Below are positions 1 through 5,026 of a stretch of DNA of 5,026 nt, piece by piece. The notes beneath the pieces are model-generated. The model saw nothing but the letters and a program-made list of their open reading frames with translations. It did no database searches and was not told the DNA's origin. The DNA is taken from NCBI GenBank assembly GCA_024278285.1, contig JAJRTM010000417.1, positions 1 to 5,026 on the forward strand, written 5' to 3'. Position 1 is the first letter of the stretch, and every line of letters starts with the position of its first letter. The DNA is from Planctomycetota bacterium. GTDB lineage: Bacteria; Planctomycetota; Planctomycetia; Planctomycetales; Planctomycetaceae. Position numbers and translations under genes: made by a program.

Positions 1-1548
1 AAACGCCGCATCACCATTTATGGCGATTACGATGTCGATGGCATGACATCAACCGCAATTCTTCAGCAATGTTTGCAATTGGCCGGGACACAGGTCGATT
101 ACTACATTCCTTGTCGGCTGGAAGAAGGATACGGATTGAATTGCGATGCGTTACGCGAATTGCACAAGGCAGATCCCAATCGCCTGGTTGTTACCGTTGA
201 TTGCGGAGTTTCCAGCGTCACCGAAGCGGCGTTGGCTCGCGAAATCGGTCTGGATTTAATTATTACTGATCACCACACAATCGGGGAGCAAATTCCAGAT
301 GCTCTCGCGGTGGTGCATCCTGAACTGCCCGGTGGCGTCGCAGCCGAAGAGGGAAAGTTTACGCCTTTGTGCGGAGCAGGGGTTGCCTTCAAACTTGCCT
401 GGGCGATCTGCAAAGTGCTAGGCGATGGCAAACGAGCTTCCGAAAGGATGCGATCATATCTGAAATCAGCCGTCTGTTTATCAATGATCGGAACAATTGC
501 AGATGTTGTTCCTTTGGTGAGTGAAAATCGACTCATTGTTAAATACGGCCTGGCAACTCTCAAAGAACAAGCTGGACCGGGACTTGCCGCCTTGATGAAA
601 GTTGCAGGGATCGATAAAAAAACATCGCTCACTTCAGAAGATATTGGGTTTGCCCTTTCTCCGCGAATTAATGCAGCGGGGAGACTGGGGCAGGCGAGAT
701 TGGCTGTGGAACTTTTAACCACTTCCGACGAATCCCGCGCGACACAACTGGCGGTCTATCTGGATGGTTTGAATCGCCAGCGACAAACCGTTGAGCGAAA
801 AATTCTGAAACAGGCCAAGGAAGTAATCCAGGAAAATGAACAGTGGCTTGAACAGAATACGCTGGTTGTTCCGCATCACGATTGGCACGCTGGCGTGATT
901 GGGATTGTCGCAAGCCGCGTTGCAGAGCATTTTGAAAAGCCGACCATTCTTGTCACTTTCGATACAAGCAGTGGTATCGGACAAGGCTCGGGACGGACCC
1001 ACGGTAATTTTAATTTACATCGTGCTGCTTCGGTATGTGACGAATATCTCGAAACATTTGGCGGTCATGCTGCTGCGATTGGCTTGAAGGTAAAGCAGGA
1101 AAATATAGATGCTTTTCGAGAAGCACTTTCACAAGCAGCACAGGAAACGCCGACAGAACTTGAACAGCAACCGCGACGCATTGATGCAGAAGTTTCGCTG
1201 GGGGAATTATCCGTAAAAGCTGTGCGTGAATTAGATTATCTCGGACCGTTTGGCAATGCCAACGAGCGTCCCATCTTTGTTTCCACATCGGTAACACTCG
1301 CGGAGCCGCCTCGCACGATGGGAGAAGGAGGGCGGCATCTTTCACTGAAAGTAAAACAATTCGGGCAAACAATGCGAGCCGTTGCGTTTGGTCGAGGAGA
1401 ATGGGCGGAAGAAATCGGCAAGCAGGAAGGCCCCATCGCGATTTGTTTCAAGCCGATGATCAACGAATTCCGTGGACGAACCAGCGTCGAAATGCAATTG
1501 ATCGACTGGAAAGCCGAGCACGAACTCTCTCCAACAGGCATTGCGTAG
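1..1548 (+). CDS. recJ: Single-stranded-DNA-specific exonuclease RecJ (5'-truncated by window edge)
   Basis: RecJ degrades single-stranded DNA 5' to 3' in the cytoplasm, acting in RecF-pathway recombination, mismatch repair and base-excision repair. The frame is open from base 1, so the first ATG at 43 is internal: just before it the frame encodes DYDVDG (fragment residues 9-14), the first metal-binding motif of the DHH phosphoesterase family. Further motifs follow in the expected order: VDCG (Asp67), the DHH triad (residues 90-92), GTIADVVPL (164-172), SPRINAAGR (220-228), then the DHHA1 domain with [11 protein letters not shown] (from His296), GSGR (329-332) and GGHAAAIG (354-361). The region from about residue 395 to the end fits the C-terminal OB-like domain. 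The fragment has 515 residues; E. coli RecJ has 577, so roughly 60-75 N-terminal residues lie outside the window. All catalytic motifs visible are intact. The downstream gene is convergent, so recJ ends its transcription unit here. Confidence 0.96.
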   Translation, partial: KRRITIYGDYDVDGMTSTAILQQCLQLAGTQVDYYIPCRLEEGYGLNCDALRELHKADPNRLVVTVDCGVSSVTEAALAREIGLDLIITDHHTIGEQIPDALAVVHPELPGGVAAEEGKFTPLCGAGVAFKLAWAICKVLGDGKRASERMRSYLKSAVCLSMIGTIADVVPLVSENRLIVKYGLATLKEQAGPGLAALMKVAGIDKKTSLTSEDIGFALSPRINAAGRLGQARLAVELLTTSDESRATQLAVYLDGLNRQRQTVERKILKQAKEVIQENEQWLEQNTLVVPHHDWHAGVIGIVASRVAEHFEKPTILVTFDTSSGIGQGSGRTHGNFNLHRAASVCDEYLETFGGHAAAIGLKVKQENIDAFREALSQAAQETPTELEQQPRRIDAEVSLGELSVKAVRELDYLGPFGNANERPIFVSTSVTLAEPPRTMGEGGRHLSLKVKQFGQTMRAVAFGRGEWAEEIGKQEGPIAICFKPMINEFRGRTSVEMQLIDWKAEHELSPTGIA

Positions 1549-1585
1549 GAACGTTCGAACAATAACTGAAGCTAAATTCAAGCCG

Positions 1586-1612
1586 TTGGATGGCTCAGAC
1601 GCATCGCGTCTG
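1586..1612 (+). repeat. 27-bp inverted repeat, left arm
   Basis: This 27-bp stretch is the exact reverse complement of 1953-1979. It contains most of a strong hairpin of its own: CTCAGACGC (1594-1602) and GCGTCTGAG (1606-1614) form a 9-bp stem with a 3-nt loop. It begins 38 bases after the recJ stop codon. No T-run follows, so it is not a classical intrinsic terminator, but it could stabilise or stall the 3' end of recJ mRNA. The form is that of a REP-type palindrome. Confidence 0.9.
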
Positions 1613-1952
1613 AGTTGCTCTGCAATAAAAAGTCGAGAATGTGGTTTCCGATAAAGAAAAATCCTGGCGAGGCATAGCCGCAACGACAAAATGACTGGAA
1701 AGGTGGGTGCCATGTCCACATTTTTTATCAGATTTTCAATGGAGAAATAACTCTCATGTGTGGGCATGTTTGTGTTGCCATTGAGTTTAATTGGATCAGA
1801 AACCGTGGAGAGTTCTAGGGCATGATACCCGTTCTTTGAAACCTTTGAGTGAGGCAAAGAAATTAACCGTTAGTAGTATGAAACGGTATTAAAGAGGGGA
1901 CGTTTATCATCCAGGCAAAGCGTCTGATAAGACTTCTTGTGACTGCGTCACC

Positions 1953-1979
1953 CAGACGCGATGCGTCTGAGCCATCCAA
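1953..1979 (-). repeat. 27-bp inverted repeat, right arm
   Basis: This is a perfect reverse complement of 1586-1612, and carries the CAGACGC/GCGTCTG hairpin (1953-1959 and 1963-1969). Outside the 27 bases similarity falls off quickly. On the inner side there is a loose resemblance (both read an AAGTC motif about 20 bases further in), which could be remnant homology or chance. Two inverted REP-type units, or terminal repeats of a small non-autonomous element of 394 bp (1586-1979), are both possible. Confidence 0.9.
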
Positions 1980-2047
1980 GGATCGAACAGTTAATGTTTA
2001 ACCGATTCTAACCCGAACAAGCCGAAACCTACCCCTATCAATTAAAA

Positions 2048-2079
2048 ATATCCTGGCGCAATTGATACGATTTTGCGCC
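2048..2079 (-). terminator. Probable intrinsic terminator of the DUF2007-like gene
   Basis: On the minus strand, 17 bases after the stop codon, GGCGCAA (2079-2073) pairs with TTGCGCC (2061-2055) as a 7-bp stem with an 11-nt loop. It is followed by AGGAT and then the T-rich run ATTTTTAATT (about 2050-2041). The loop is long and the T-run begins several bases after the stem, so strength is uncertain, but position and GC-rich stem suit transcription end for the minus-strand gene. Confidence 0.45.
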
Positions 2080-2095
2080 CGTGTGCAGGATTAAT

Positions 2096-2590
2096 TCATC
2101 CCCAGGCGTCGGATTCTTCGTCGTTTTTGTTGTCTGCCAGTTCATCTTCTGAGATGGTTTCATCGACGACTGACCAGTCGAATTCGTCTTCGCCGCCTGG
2201 GACGTCCAGATATTCGCCGCAATGGGGGCATTCCTGTACGGTTCCCTGCATCGTGCCAGGATAAATTGCTGTTTCGCCGCAATGATCACAGGCGACCGCG
2301 ATTTTCTCGGGAATCGTTTCATCCCGCTTCTGGGCTTCCTGAAGAATGCTTTCTTGATTTTCGACAATCAGTTTTTTTACGGTTTCAACATCGTCTATAT
2401 TTTTCACAAAAACTTCCATGTGCGAAGTTGATTGACTATCACTAAATGGTGTCAGGCCAACGCCATCACTCTCTTTGATGTGCGTTATCAACTCTGAATC
2501 AATCCCTTGCCGCCCGAGCCATTCGGCAACAAATTCAGCGGCGGCGTGATCATCGCTGGTAAAAACAGAACGTGGATCTTTTCGTGACAT
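2096..2590 (-). CDS. DUF2007-like (putative signal-transducing) protein with C-terminal zinc ribbon
   Basis: The predicted protein has 164 residues, is soluble, and shows no signal peptide or membrane segment. Residues about 8-80 resemble the DUF2007 / 'putative prokaryotic signal transducing protein' fold: an opening helix (HAAAEFVAEWLGRQGI), a variable middle, then a strand-helix with EVFVKNIDDVETVKKLI. A zinc-ribbon follows with CDHC (Cys101, Cys104) and CPHC (Cys121, Cys124), a classic four-cysteine site. The tail, residues 133-164, is strongly acidic and probably disordered. The start is ATG at 2590, with AAAGAAG about 8 bases upstream. The frame stays open to an ATG at 2683, but that extension is composed of leader and palindrome sequence. 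The function is unknown; the ribbon suggests contact with nucleic acid or protein. Its upstream neighbour on the same strand is the toxin gene, separated by 143 bp with a terminator-like repeat, so it is probably transcribed alone. Confidence 0.8.
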   Translation of the reverse strand: MSRKDPRSVFTSDDHAAAEFVAEWLGRQGIDSELITHIKESDGVGLTPFSDSQSTSHMEVFVKNIDDVETVKKLIVENQESILQEAQKRDETIPEKIAVACDHCGETAIYPGTMQGTVQECPHCGEYLDVPGGEDEFDWSVVDETISEDELADNKNDEESDAWG

Positions 2591-2616
2591 TGGAGTCTTC
2601 TTTAACAGATTTGTAG

Positions 2617-2634
2617 GCTGGGTCGTGACCCAGC
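2617..2634. repeat. 18-bp palindrome, core of the dispersed repeat, in the leader of the DUF2007-like gene
   Basis: GCTGGGTCGTGACCCAGC is a perfect inverted repeat of 8-bp arms around 2 bases. The same core appears inside the 55-bp repeats at 2693-2710 and 3581-3598, with CATG at the centre instead of CGTG. It lies 27-44 bases upstream of the ATG at 2590. No T-run follows on either strand, so it is not a terminator. It would fold in the 5' leader if transcription starts near the possible promoter at 2651-2656. Confidence 0.85.
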
Positions 2635-2650
2635 AATTACGTTTGGTGTG

Positions 2651-2656
2651 ATTATA
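2651..2656 (-). promoter_or_regulatory. Possible -10 box for the DUF2007-like gene
   Basis: The minus strand reads TATAAT at 2656-2651, a perfect -10 hexamer preceded by TCG. No good -35 hexamer is seen at 16-18 bases distance. Transcription would start near 2644 and leave a leader of about 54 bases containing the 2617-2634 palindrome. It also lies just downstream of the repeat terminator at 2688-2710, where a fresh promoter would be needed. Confidence 0.35.
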
Positions 2657-2674
2657 CGAATCATAAATACAATC

Positions 2675-2729
2675 GTGCAGCAAGCCGAAAAAGCTGGGTC
2701 ATGACCTAGTCTGCGCAACCGCGAAATTG
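2675..2729 (-). repeat. 55-bp direct repeat, copy A (downstream of the toxin gene)
   Basis: This copy matches 3563-3617 at 52 of 55 positions in the same orientation. On the minus strand it begins 4 bases after the toxin stop codon. The three differences lie in or next to the central palindrome, and two of them disturb one arm (CTAG here, CCAG in copy B). It ends before the possible -10 box of the next gene. Confidence 0.95.
2688..2709 (-). terminator. Probable intrinsic terminator of the toxin-antitoxin operon (within repeat copy A)
   Basis: On the minus strand CTAGGT-CATG-ACCCAG folds as a 6-bp stem with one A-C mismatch, followed by C and five T (2692-2688). It starts 25 bases after the toxin stop codon. 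The mismatch makes it weaker than the copy at 3576-3597, so some read-through into the DUF2007-like gene is possible. Confidence 0.5.
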
Positions 2730-2733
2730 ACTT

Positions 2734-3204
2734 CTATTTCGGTTTTGGCTCGATGAATGGTAGTGTAGTTACGGTTTTGGGGTCAAGAATGGTTATCTGC
2801 GAATAACGGCGAAAATCTTTAGGGTTGAATGTCAAGATGTGCGTTACCTGATGATGCAGCATTGCGGCAACGATACGAGTATCATACGAATTGATCCCTT
2901 TGACTTCATGTCGAGAAACAAGGCTCATCCATTTTTCGTAAATTGATCTTTCATCTTTCAGAAGAATAAAAAGTGCTTCAAAATGTTGAATGCATTGTTG
3001 TGCGTGATCAATTTGTTTGCCGAGACCGTTGGCTTCGATAGTGCGCGTGGCAACCGCCCAGAACTCATAGATAATCTGTGGCACAATTACCAGTTGATGC
3101 CCTTGATGGCGAAGGCTATCAAGGGCGGTGAGGGTAACAGAATGTAGCGGATCAGCCGGTTCCACAAACCGAAGGATGACATTGGTATCAATGAGAATCT
3201 GCAT
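2734..3204 (-). CDS. PIN-domain ribonuclease toxin, VapC-like
   Basis: The predicted protein has 156 residues, slightly longer than most VapC toxins (about 130-145). VapC-type PIN toxins are Mg2+-dependent endoribonucleases that cut tRNA or rRNA and arrest translation until bound by their antitoxin. The PIN pattern is clear: LIDTNVILRF at the N-terminus (Asp6), Glu47 in YEFW, Asp108 in NSYDTRIVAAM, and the final strand ILTFNPKDF (Asn127, Asp130). All expected acidic residues are present, so it appears active. It begins inside the antitoxin gene, overlapping its last 17 bases, with no convincing ribosome-binding site of its own, which points to translational coupling. The 3' end runs almost directly into the 55-bp repeat copy A. 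The RNA target cannot be told from sequence, and the exact PIN subfamily is not certain. Confidence 0.92.
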   Translation of the reverse strand: MQILIDTNVILRFVEPADPLHSVTLTALDSLRHQGHQLVIVPQIIYEFWAVATRTIEANGLGKQIDHAQQCIQHFEALFILLKDERSIYEKWMSLVSRHEVKGINSYDTRIVAAMLHHQVTHILTFNPKDFRRYSQITILDPKTVTTLPFIEPKPK

Positions 3205-3478
3205 GTCGGTTCAATTGAGCCATTCTTTCAGCATAAATACTTTCCCGGCTGGAATCAGCATTCGGGTTTCCAGGTTCAAGTGTCGCAACAAATGGATCAA
3301 AGAGTTTCTTCCAATCTTCATAAGGAATTTGTTCTTCAATCTTATTATTCTCTTCAGAATTTCCAGGTGAGCCCAAGTCTTCCTCGACAAGATGCCGCAC
3401 GTACTCCTCAACACTTGCGAAGCCAATAGAAGTCGCGCGAGATTGGAGCCGCAAACTATCTGGAATTGTGATTTGCAT
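3188..3478 (-). CDS. Ribbon-helix-helix-like antitoxin of the VapC-like toxin
   Basis: The predicted protein has 96 residues. It starts with a short strand (MQITIP) followed by two helices (about residues 8-34, with GFASVEEYVRHLVEED), typical of ribbon-helix-helix DNA-binding antitoxins that dimerise and repress their own promoter. The middle is charged and probably flexible. The C-terminal part (NPNADSSRESIYAERM, about 72-87) resembles the toxin-wrapping tail seen in antitoxins next to PIN toxins. The ATG at 3478 has a good ribosome-binding site, AAAGGA, about 8 bases upstream. The gene ends in a 17-bp overlap with the toxin start. Antitoxin-first order, overlap and neighbour all support the call; the family assignment of the N-terminus is by eye. 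Confidence 0.87.
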   Translation of the reverse strand: MQITIPDSLRLQSRATSIGFASVEEYVRHLVEEDLGSPGNSEENNKIEEQIPYEDWKKLFDPFVATLEPGNPNADSSRESIYAERMAQLNRHADSH

Positions 3479-3511
3479 TTTTCTTATCCTTTCTGACTCA
3501 TTTTCACTGTA

Positions 3512-3541
3512 ATTGTATCATGGCTCTCTCGGATCTGTCAA
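3512..3541 (-). promoter_or_regulatory. Near-consensus sigma-70-type promoter of the toxin-antitoxin operon
   Basis: The minus strand carries a perfect -35 TTGACA (3541-3536) and a -10 TACAAT (3517-3512) separated by 18 bases. Transcription would start near 3505, giving a leader of about 27 bases that includes AAAGGA before the antitoxin ATG. Autorepression by the antitoxin is expected from the family; no obvious perfect operator palindrome was found by eye. Confidence 0.72.
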
Positions 3542-3562
3542 AGAATTTTTCTTTTTGAAATG

Positions 3563-3617
3563 GTGCAGCAAGCCGAAAAAACTGGGTCATGACCCAGCCT
3601 GCGCAACCGCGAAATTG
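3563..3617 (-). repeat. 55-bp direct repeat, copy B (downstream of the symporter gene)
   Basis: This is the second copy of the repeat at 2675-2729, in the same orientation, 52 of 55 positions identical. On the minus strand it begins 3 bases after the symporter stop codon. Its central palindrome CTGGGTCATGACCCAG (3582-3597) is perfect. The distance between the copies is 888 bp, and the whole toxin-antitoxin operon with its promoter lies between them. Confidence 0.95.
3576..3597 (-). terminator. Intrinsic terminator of the symporter gene (within repeat copy B)
   Basis: On the minus strand CTGGGT-CATG-ACCCAG is directly followed by six T (3581-3576), the textbook form of a Rho-independent terminator. 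It starts 23 bases after the symporter stop codon. It would separate symporter transcription from the toxin-antitoxin promoter that lies just beyond. Confidence 0.68.
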
Positions 3618-3620
3618 GCA

Positions 3621-5026
3621 TTATTGTTCGCCATTTATTTTCTTAGGCTGTGTCATCAGAGAAACTGCAACCAGTACCAGAAAACCGAGGGGGATCGTTA
3701 CGATACCCGGCTGACTGAATGGAACCCACGCAGACTCTGCACTCAACCCGTATACTTTTGTGAAAGTATCTTCAGAAAGCAGAATCCAGCCGAGCGAACT
3801 GACCATACCAACGATTAACGCAGTGATGATGCCCTGGCTGGTTGTTTTTTTCCAGAACAGAAGCATAATCAACGAAGGTAAATTTGCAGAAGCGGCTACG
3901 CTGAACGCCCAGCCGACCAGATAACTGACATTCATATCCTTAAACAAAATACCAAGAATAATTGCGATGACGCCAACAATAACCGAAGAGATTTTGGCAA
4001 CGCGAACCTGTTCTGCATCGTTCATTTTAATATGCAGCAAGTGTCCCATTAAATCGTGCGTGACTGCTCCGGCTGAGGCGAGAATCAAACCGCTGACCGT
4101 TCCCAAAACAGTCGTGAATGCAATCGCAGAAATCGCAGCAAACAACCATTCTGCCATGCTGCGAGCCAGCAGCGGGGCAGCCATGTTAGAGTTCGTCACA
4201 TCGAGCGCCCCACTGGTCATCGCCCCCAGCCCCATGTAAAGCGAGAGAATATAGAAGAAGCCGATCGTGACAATTCCGACAATTGTACTTTTGCGAGCCG
4301 CTGCTTCATCTTTGACGGTGTAATATCGAATAAGAATATGAGGCAGCGATGCGGTTCCACAAAACAGGGCCAGCATCAGCGAGAGAAAATTCAATTTGTC
4401 GATAGGGTCGTCACTTCTAATTCCCTTAAAACGGGGATGTTCACCGGGACGCAAAACCTGAGAACCGGGCGTTGGTTTTTGATAATAAACCGTCGTTGTT
4501 GAACCATCTTCTTCTTTAATTACTTTTTTGGGCCAAAGGATAATTTCACTTTCCTGGAGCGTACTGAAAAAGCTGAGCAGACCAAGCGGGCCTGTTTTTT
4601 CCTTGCCGCCTGGCAACTTCGAAATATGCCCCACAGGATGAAGTTCCGGCTCTCCTTTTTTGTTCCCTTTAATTAACCCGTTAACAAGAACTGTTCCCTC
4701 GGTCGTTTTGGTTAACGATTGTGCTTCGGTCAAAAGAAATTTGCCGGCTGGTTTTTCTTCTTTTTTCCAGACGGTGACAGTCCCTTCTGCATTTTTCAGT
4801 CGTACGAACGGAGTTTTTTCCCAGACAGAATCTGCGGGAATGAGCGTCCATTTTTTTGTGCTTTCGTCTTTGCCAAGATCGTCTGCCAATGTTTTTGTAG
4901 TGAACGGGCCCAGGGTGCGTAGTTTGTGACCATCTGCCCCTCCTTCGGCTGTTTCAAAACCACGCATCATCAACATAAACGTAAGTATTGCGCTGAAGAT
5001 GACAAGCAGCGAACCTTTCAGAAATT
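3621..5026 (-). CDS. ActP-like sodium:solute symporter (5'-truncated by window edge) with a large hydrophilic insert
   Basis: This is a member of the solute:sodium symporter (SSS) family, inner-membrane carriers that import small solutes with Na+. The C-terminal part is closest in style to acetate permease ActP: FCGTASLPHILIRYYTV and the AARKS stretch after it match the conserved ActP region around GTAGLPHILMRFFTV. The frame is open to the right edge and the ATG at 4976 lies inside a membrane helix (SLLVIFSAILTFMLMM), so the true start is outside. The 467 visible residues contain about eight membrane segments: one at the right edge, then about seven from fragment residue 211 to the end. Between the first and second lies a hydrophilic stretch of about 185 residues (fragment 21-209), far longer than the loop of about 35 in E. 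coli ActP. The substrate is not determinable; acetate or another carboxylate is a guess. An intrinsic terminator follows the stop codon. Confidence 0.9.
   Translation of the reverse strand, partial: FLKGSLLVIFSAILTFMLMMRGFETAEGGADGHKLRTLGPFTTKTLADDLGKDESTKKWTLIPADSVWEKTPFVRLKNAEGTVTVWKKEEKPAGKFLLTEAQSLTKTTEGTVLVNGLIKGNKKGEPELHPVGHISKLPGGKEKTGPLGLLSFFSTLQESEIILWPKKVIKEEDGSTTTVYYQKPTPGSQVLRPGEHPRFKGIRSDDPIDKLNFLSLMLALFCGTASLPHILIRYYTVKDEAAARKSTIVGIVTIGFFYILSLYMGLGAMTSGALDVTNSNMAAPLLARSMAEWLFAAISAIAFTTVLGTVSGLILASAGAVTHDLMGHLLHIKMNDAEQVRVAKISSVIVGVIAIILGILFKDMNVSYLVGWAFSVAASANLPSLIMLLFWKKTTSQGIITALIVGMVSSLGWILLSEDTFTKVYGLSAESAWVPFSQPGIVTIPLGFLVLVAVSLMTQPKKINGEQ

Larger units (their letters stand above)
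1549..2095. other. Gene-free convergent intergenic region rich in inverted repeats
   Basis: This 547-bp gap separates the 3' ends of recJ (+) and the DUF2007-like gene (-). I see no credible gene. An open minus-strand frame enters it from the recJ antisense, but it has no recognisable domain and much of its non-overlapping part reads through repeat sequence. The gap holds the pair of 27-bp inverted repeats, a small imperfect hairpin at about 1904-1930 (TTATCA/TGATAA arms), the octamer GCGTCTGA three times (1606, 1920, 1963), and a weak GTGG/CCAC hairpin followed by six T at 1703-1726 that might stop recJ read-through. A probable terminator of the minus-strand gene lies at its right end. The repeat content suggests a REP-like or miniature-element insertion, but there is no transposase. 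Confidence 0.7.

Noticed and set aside
43..45. ATG at 43 as the recJ start
   Set aside because: The frame is open to base 1 and the essential DYDVDG motif lies upstream of this ATG, so the gene is cut by the window edge.
1342..1857. Minus-strand open frame of 171 codons overlapping the recJ 3' end
   Set aside because: Its C-terminal part is antisense to well-conserved recJ coding sequence, and its remainder reads through the inverted-repeat region. No domain or ribosome-binding site supports it.
2591..2683. N-terminal extension of the DUF2007-like protein to an ATG at 2683
   Set aside because: The extra 31 codons translate the palindrome and part of repeat copy A, have no domain character, and the ATG at 2590 has a purine-rich site at suitable distance and begins the conserved-looking part.
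2675..3617. Integron-like cassette with attC sites (gene followed by a palindromic repeat in constant orientation, toxin-antitoxin cargo)
   Set aside because: The repeats lack the paired RYYYAAC/GTTRRRY core sites of attC, the palindrome is only about 16 bp, no integrase is visible, and one copy follows an ordinary transporter gene. The T-run makes a terminator/REP reading simpler.
1586..3617. CRISPR array
   Set aside because: Repeats occur only in pairs, are palindromic at different sites and spacings, and no regular repeat-spacer pattern or cas gene is present.
3513..3818. Plus-strand open frame of 101 codons across the repeat and the symporter 3' end
   Set aside because: It runs antisense to the antitoxin promoter, repeat copy B and the conserved symporter C-terminus, and shows no domain.
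4974..4976. ATG at 4976 as the symporter start
   Set aside because: It lies within a continuous hydrophobic helix that extends to the window edge, and the N-terminal helices of the SSS fold are missing.

Overview
The window looks like a stretch of bacterial chromosome from a Planctomycetota-type organism, perhaps a Gimesia-like member. This is inferred from the style of the proteins (a small DUF2007-like protein fused to a zinc ribbon, an ActP-like symporter with a very large loop) and from intergenic gaps full of palindromic repeats. I cannot confirm the taxon from sequence alone. Base composition is moderate and broadly even.

Layout. The left third (1-1548, + strand) is the 3' part of recJ, encoding the single-strand-specific 5'-3' exonuclease; its start lies left of the window. 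A gene-free gap follows (1549-2095) between convergent genes. It holds a pair of perfect 27-bp inverted repeats about 340 bp apart, each containing a GC-rich hairpin. Everything to the right is on the minus strand. In transcription order, from right to left, it is: the C-terminal two thirds or so of an ActP-like sodium:solute symporter (3621 to beyond the right edge), a two-gene type II toxin-antitoxin operon (ribbon-helix-helix-like antitoxin 3188-3478, PIN/VapC-like toxin 2734-3204, overlapping by 17 bp), and a small DUF2007-like/zinc-ribbon protein (2096-2590).

How the parts fit. These genes are separate transcription units rather than one pathway. RecJ serves DNA repair, the symporter probably takes up a small carboxylate or similar solute with Na+, and the toxin-antitoxin pair has its own near-consensus promoter. 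The most striking structure is a 55-bp sequence found twice in the same orientation (52 of 55 bases identical), at 2675-2729 and 3563-3617. The copies bracket the toxin-antitoxin operon, and each starts 3-4 bases after the stop codon of a minus-strand gene. Each copy contains a palindrome followed by a T-run on the minus strand, so it can act as an intrinsic terminator. A third, shorter copy of the palindrome core lies in the leader of the DUF2007-like gene. The toxin-antitoxin pair may therefore be an inserted cassette between dispersed REP-like terminator repeats. No transposase, CRISPR array, tRNA or rRNA was seen.
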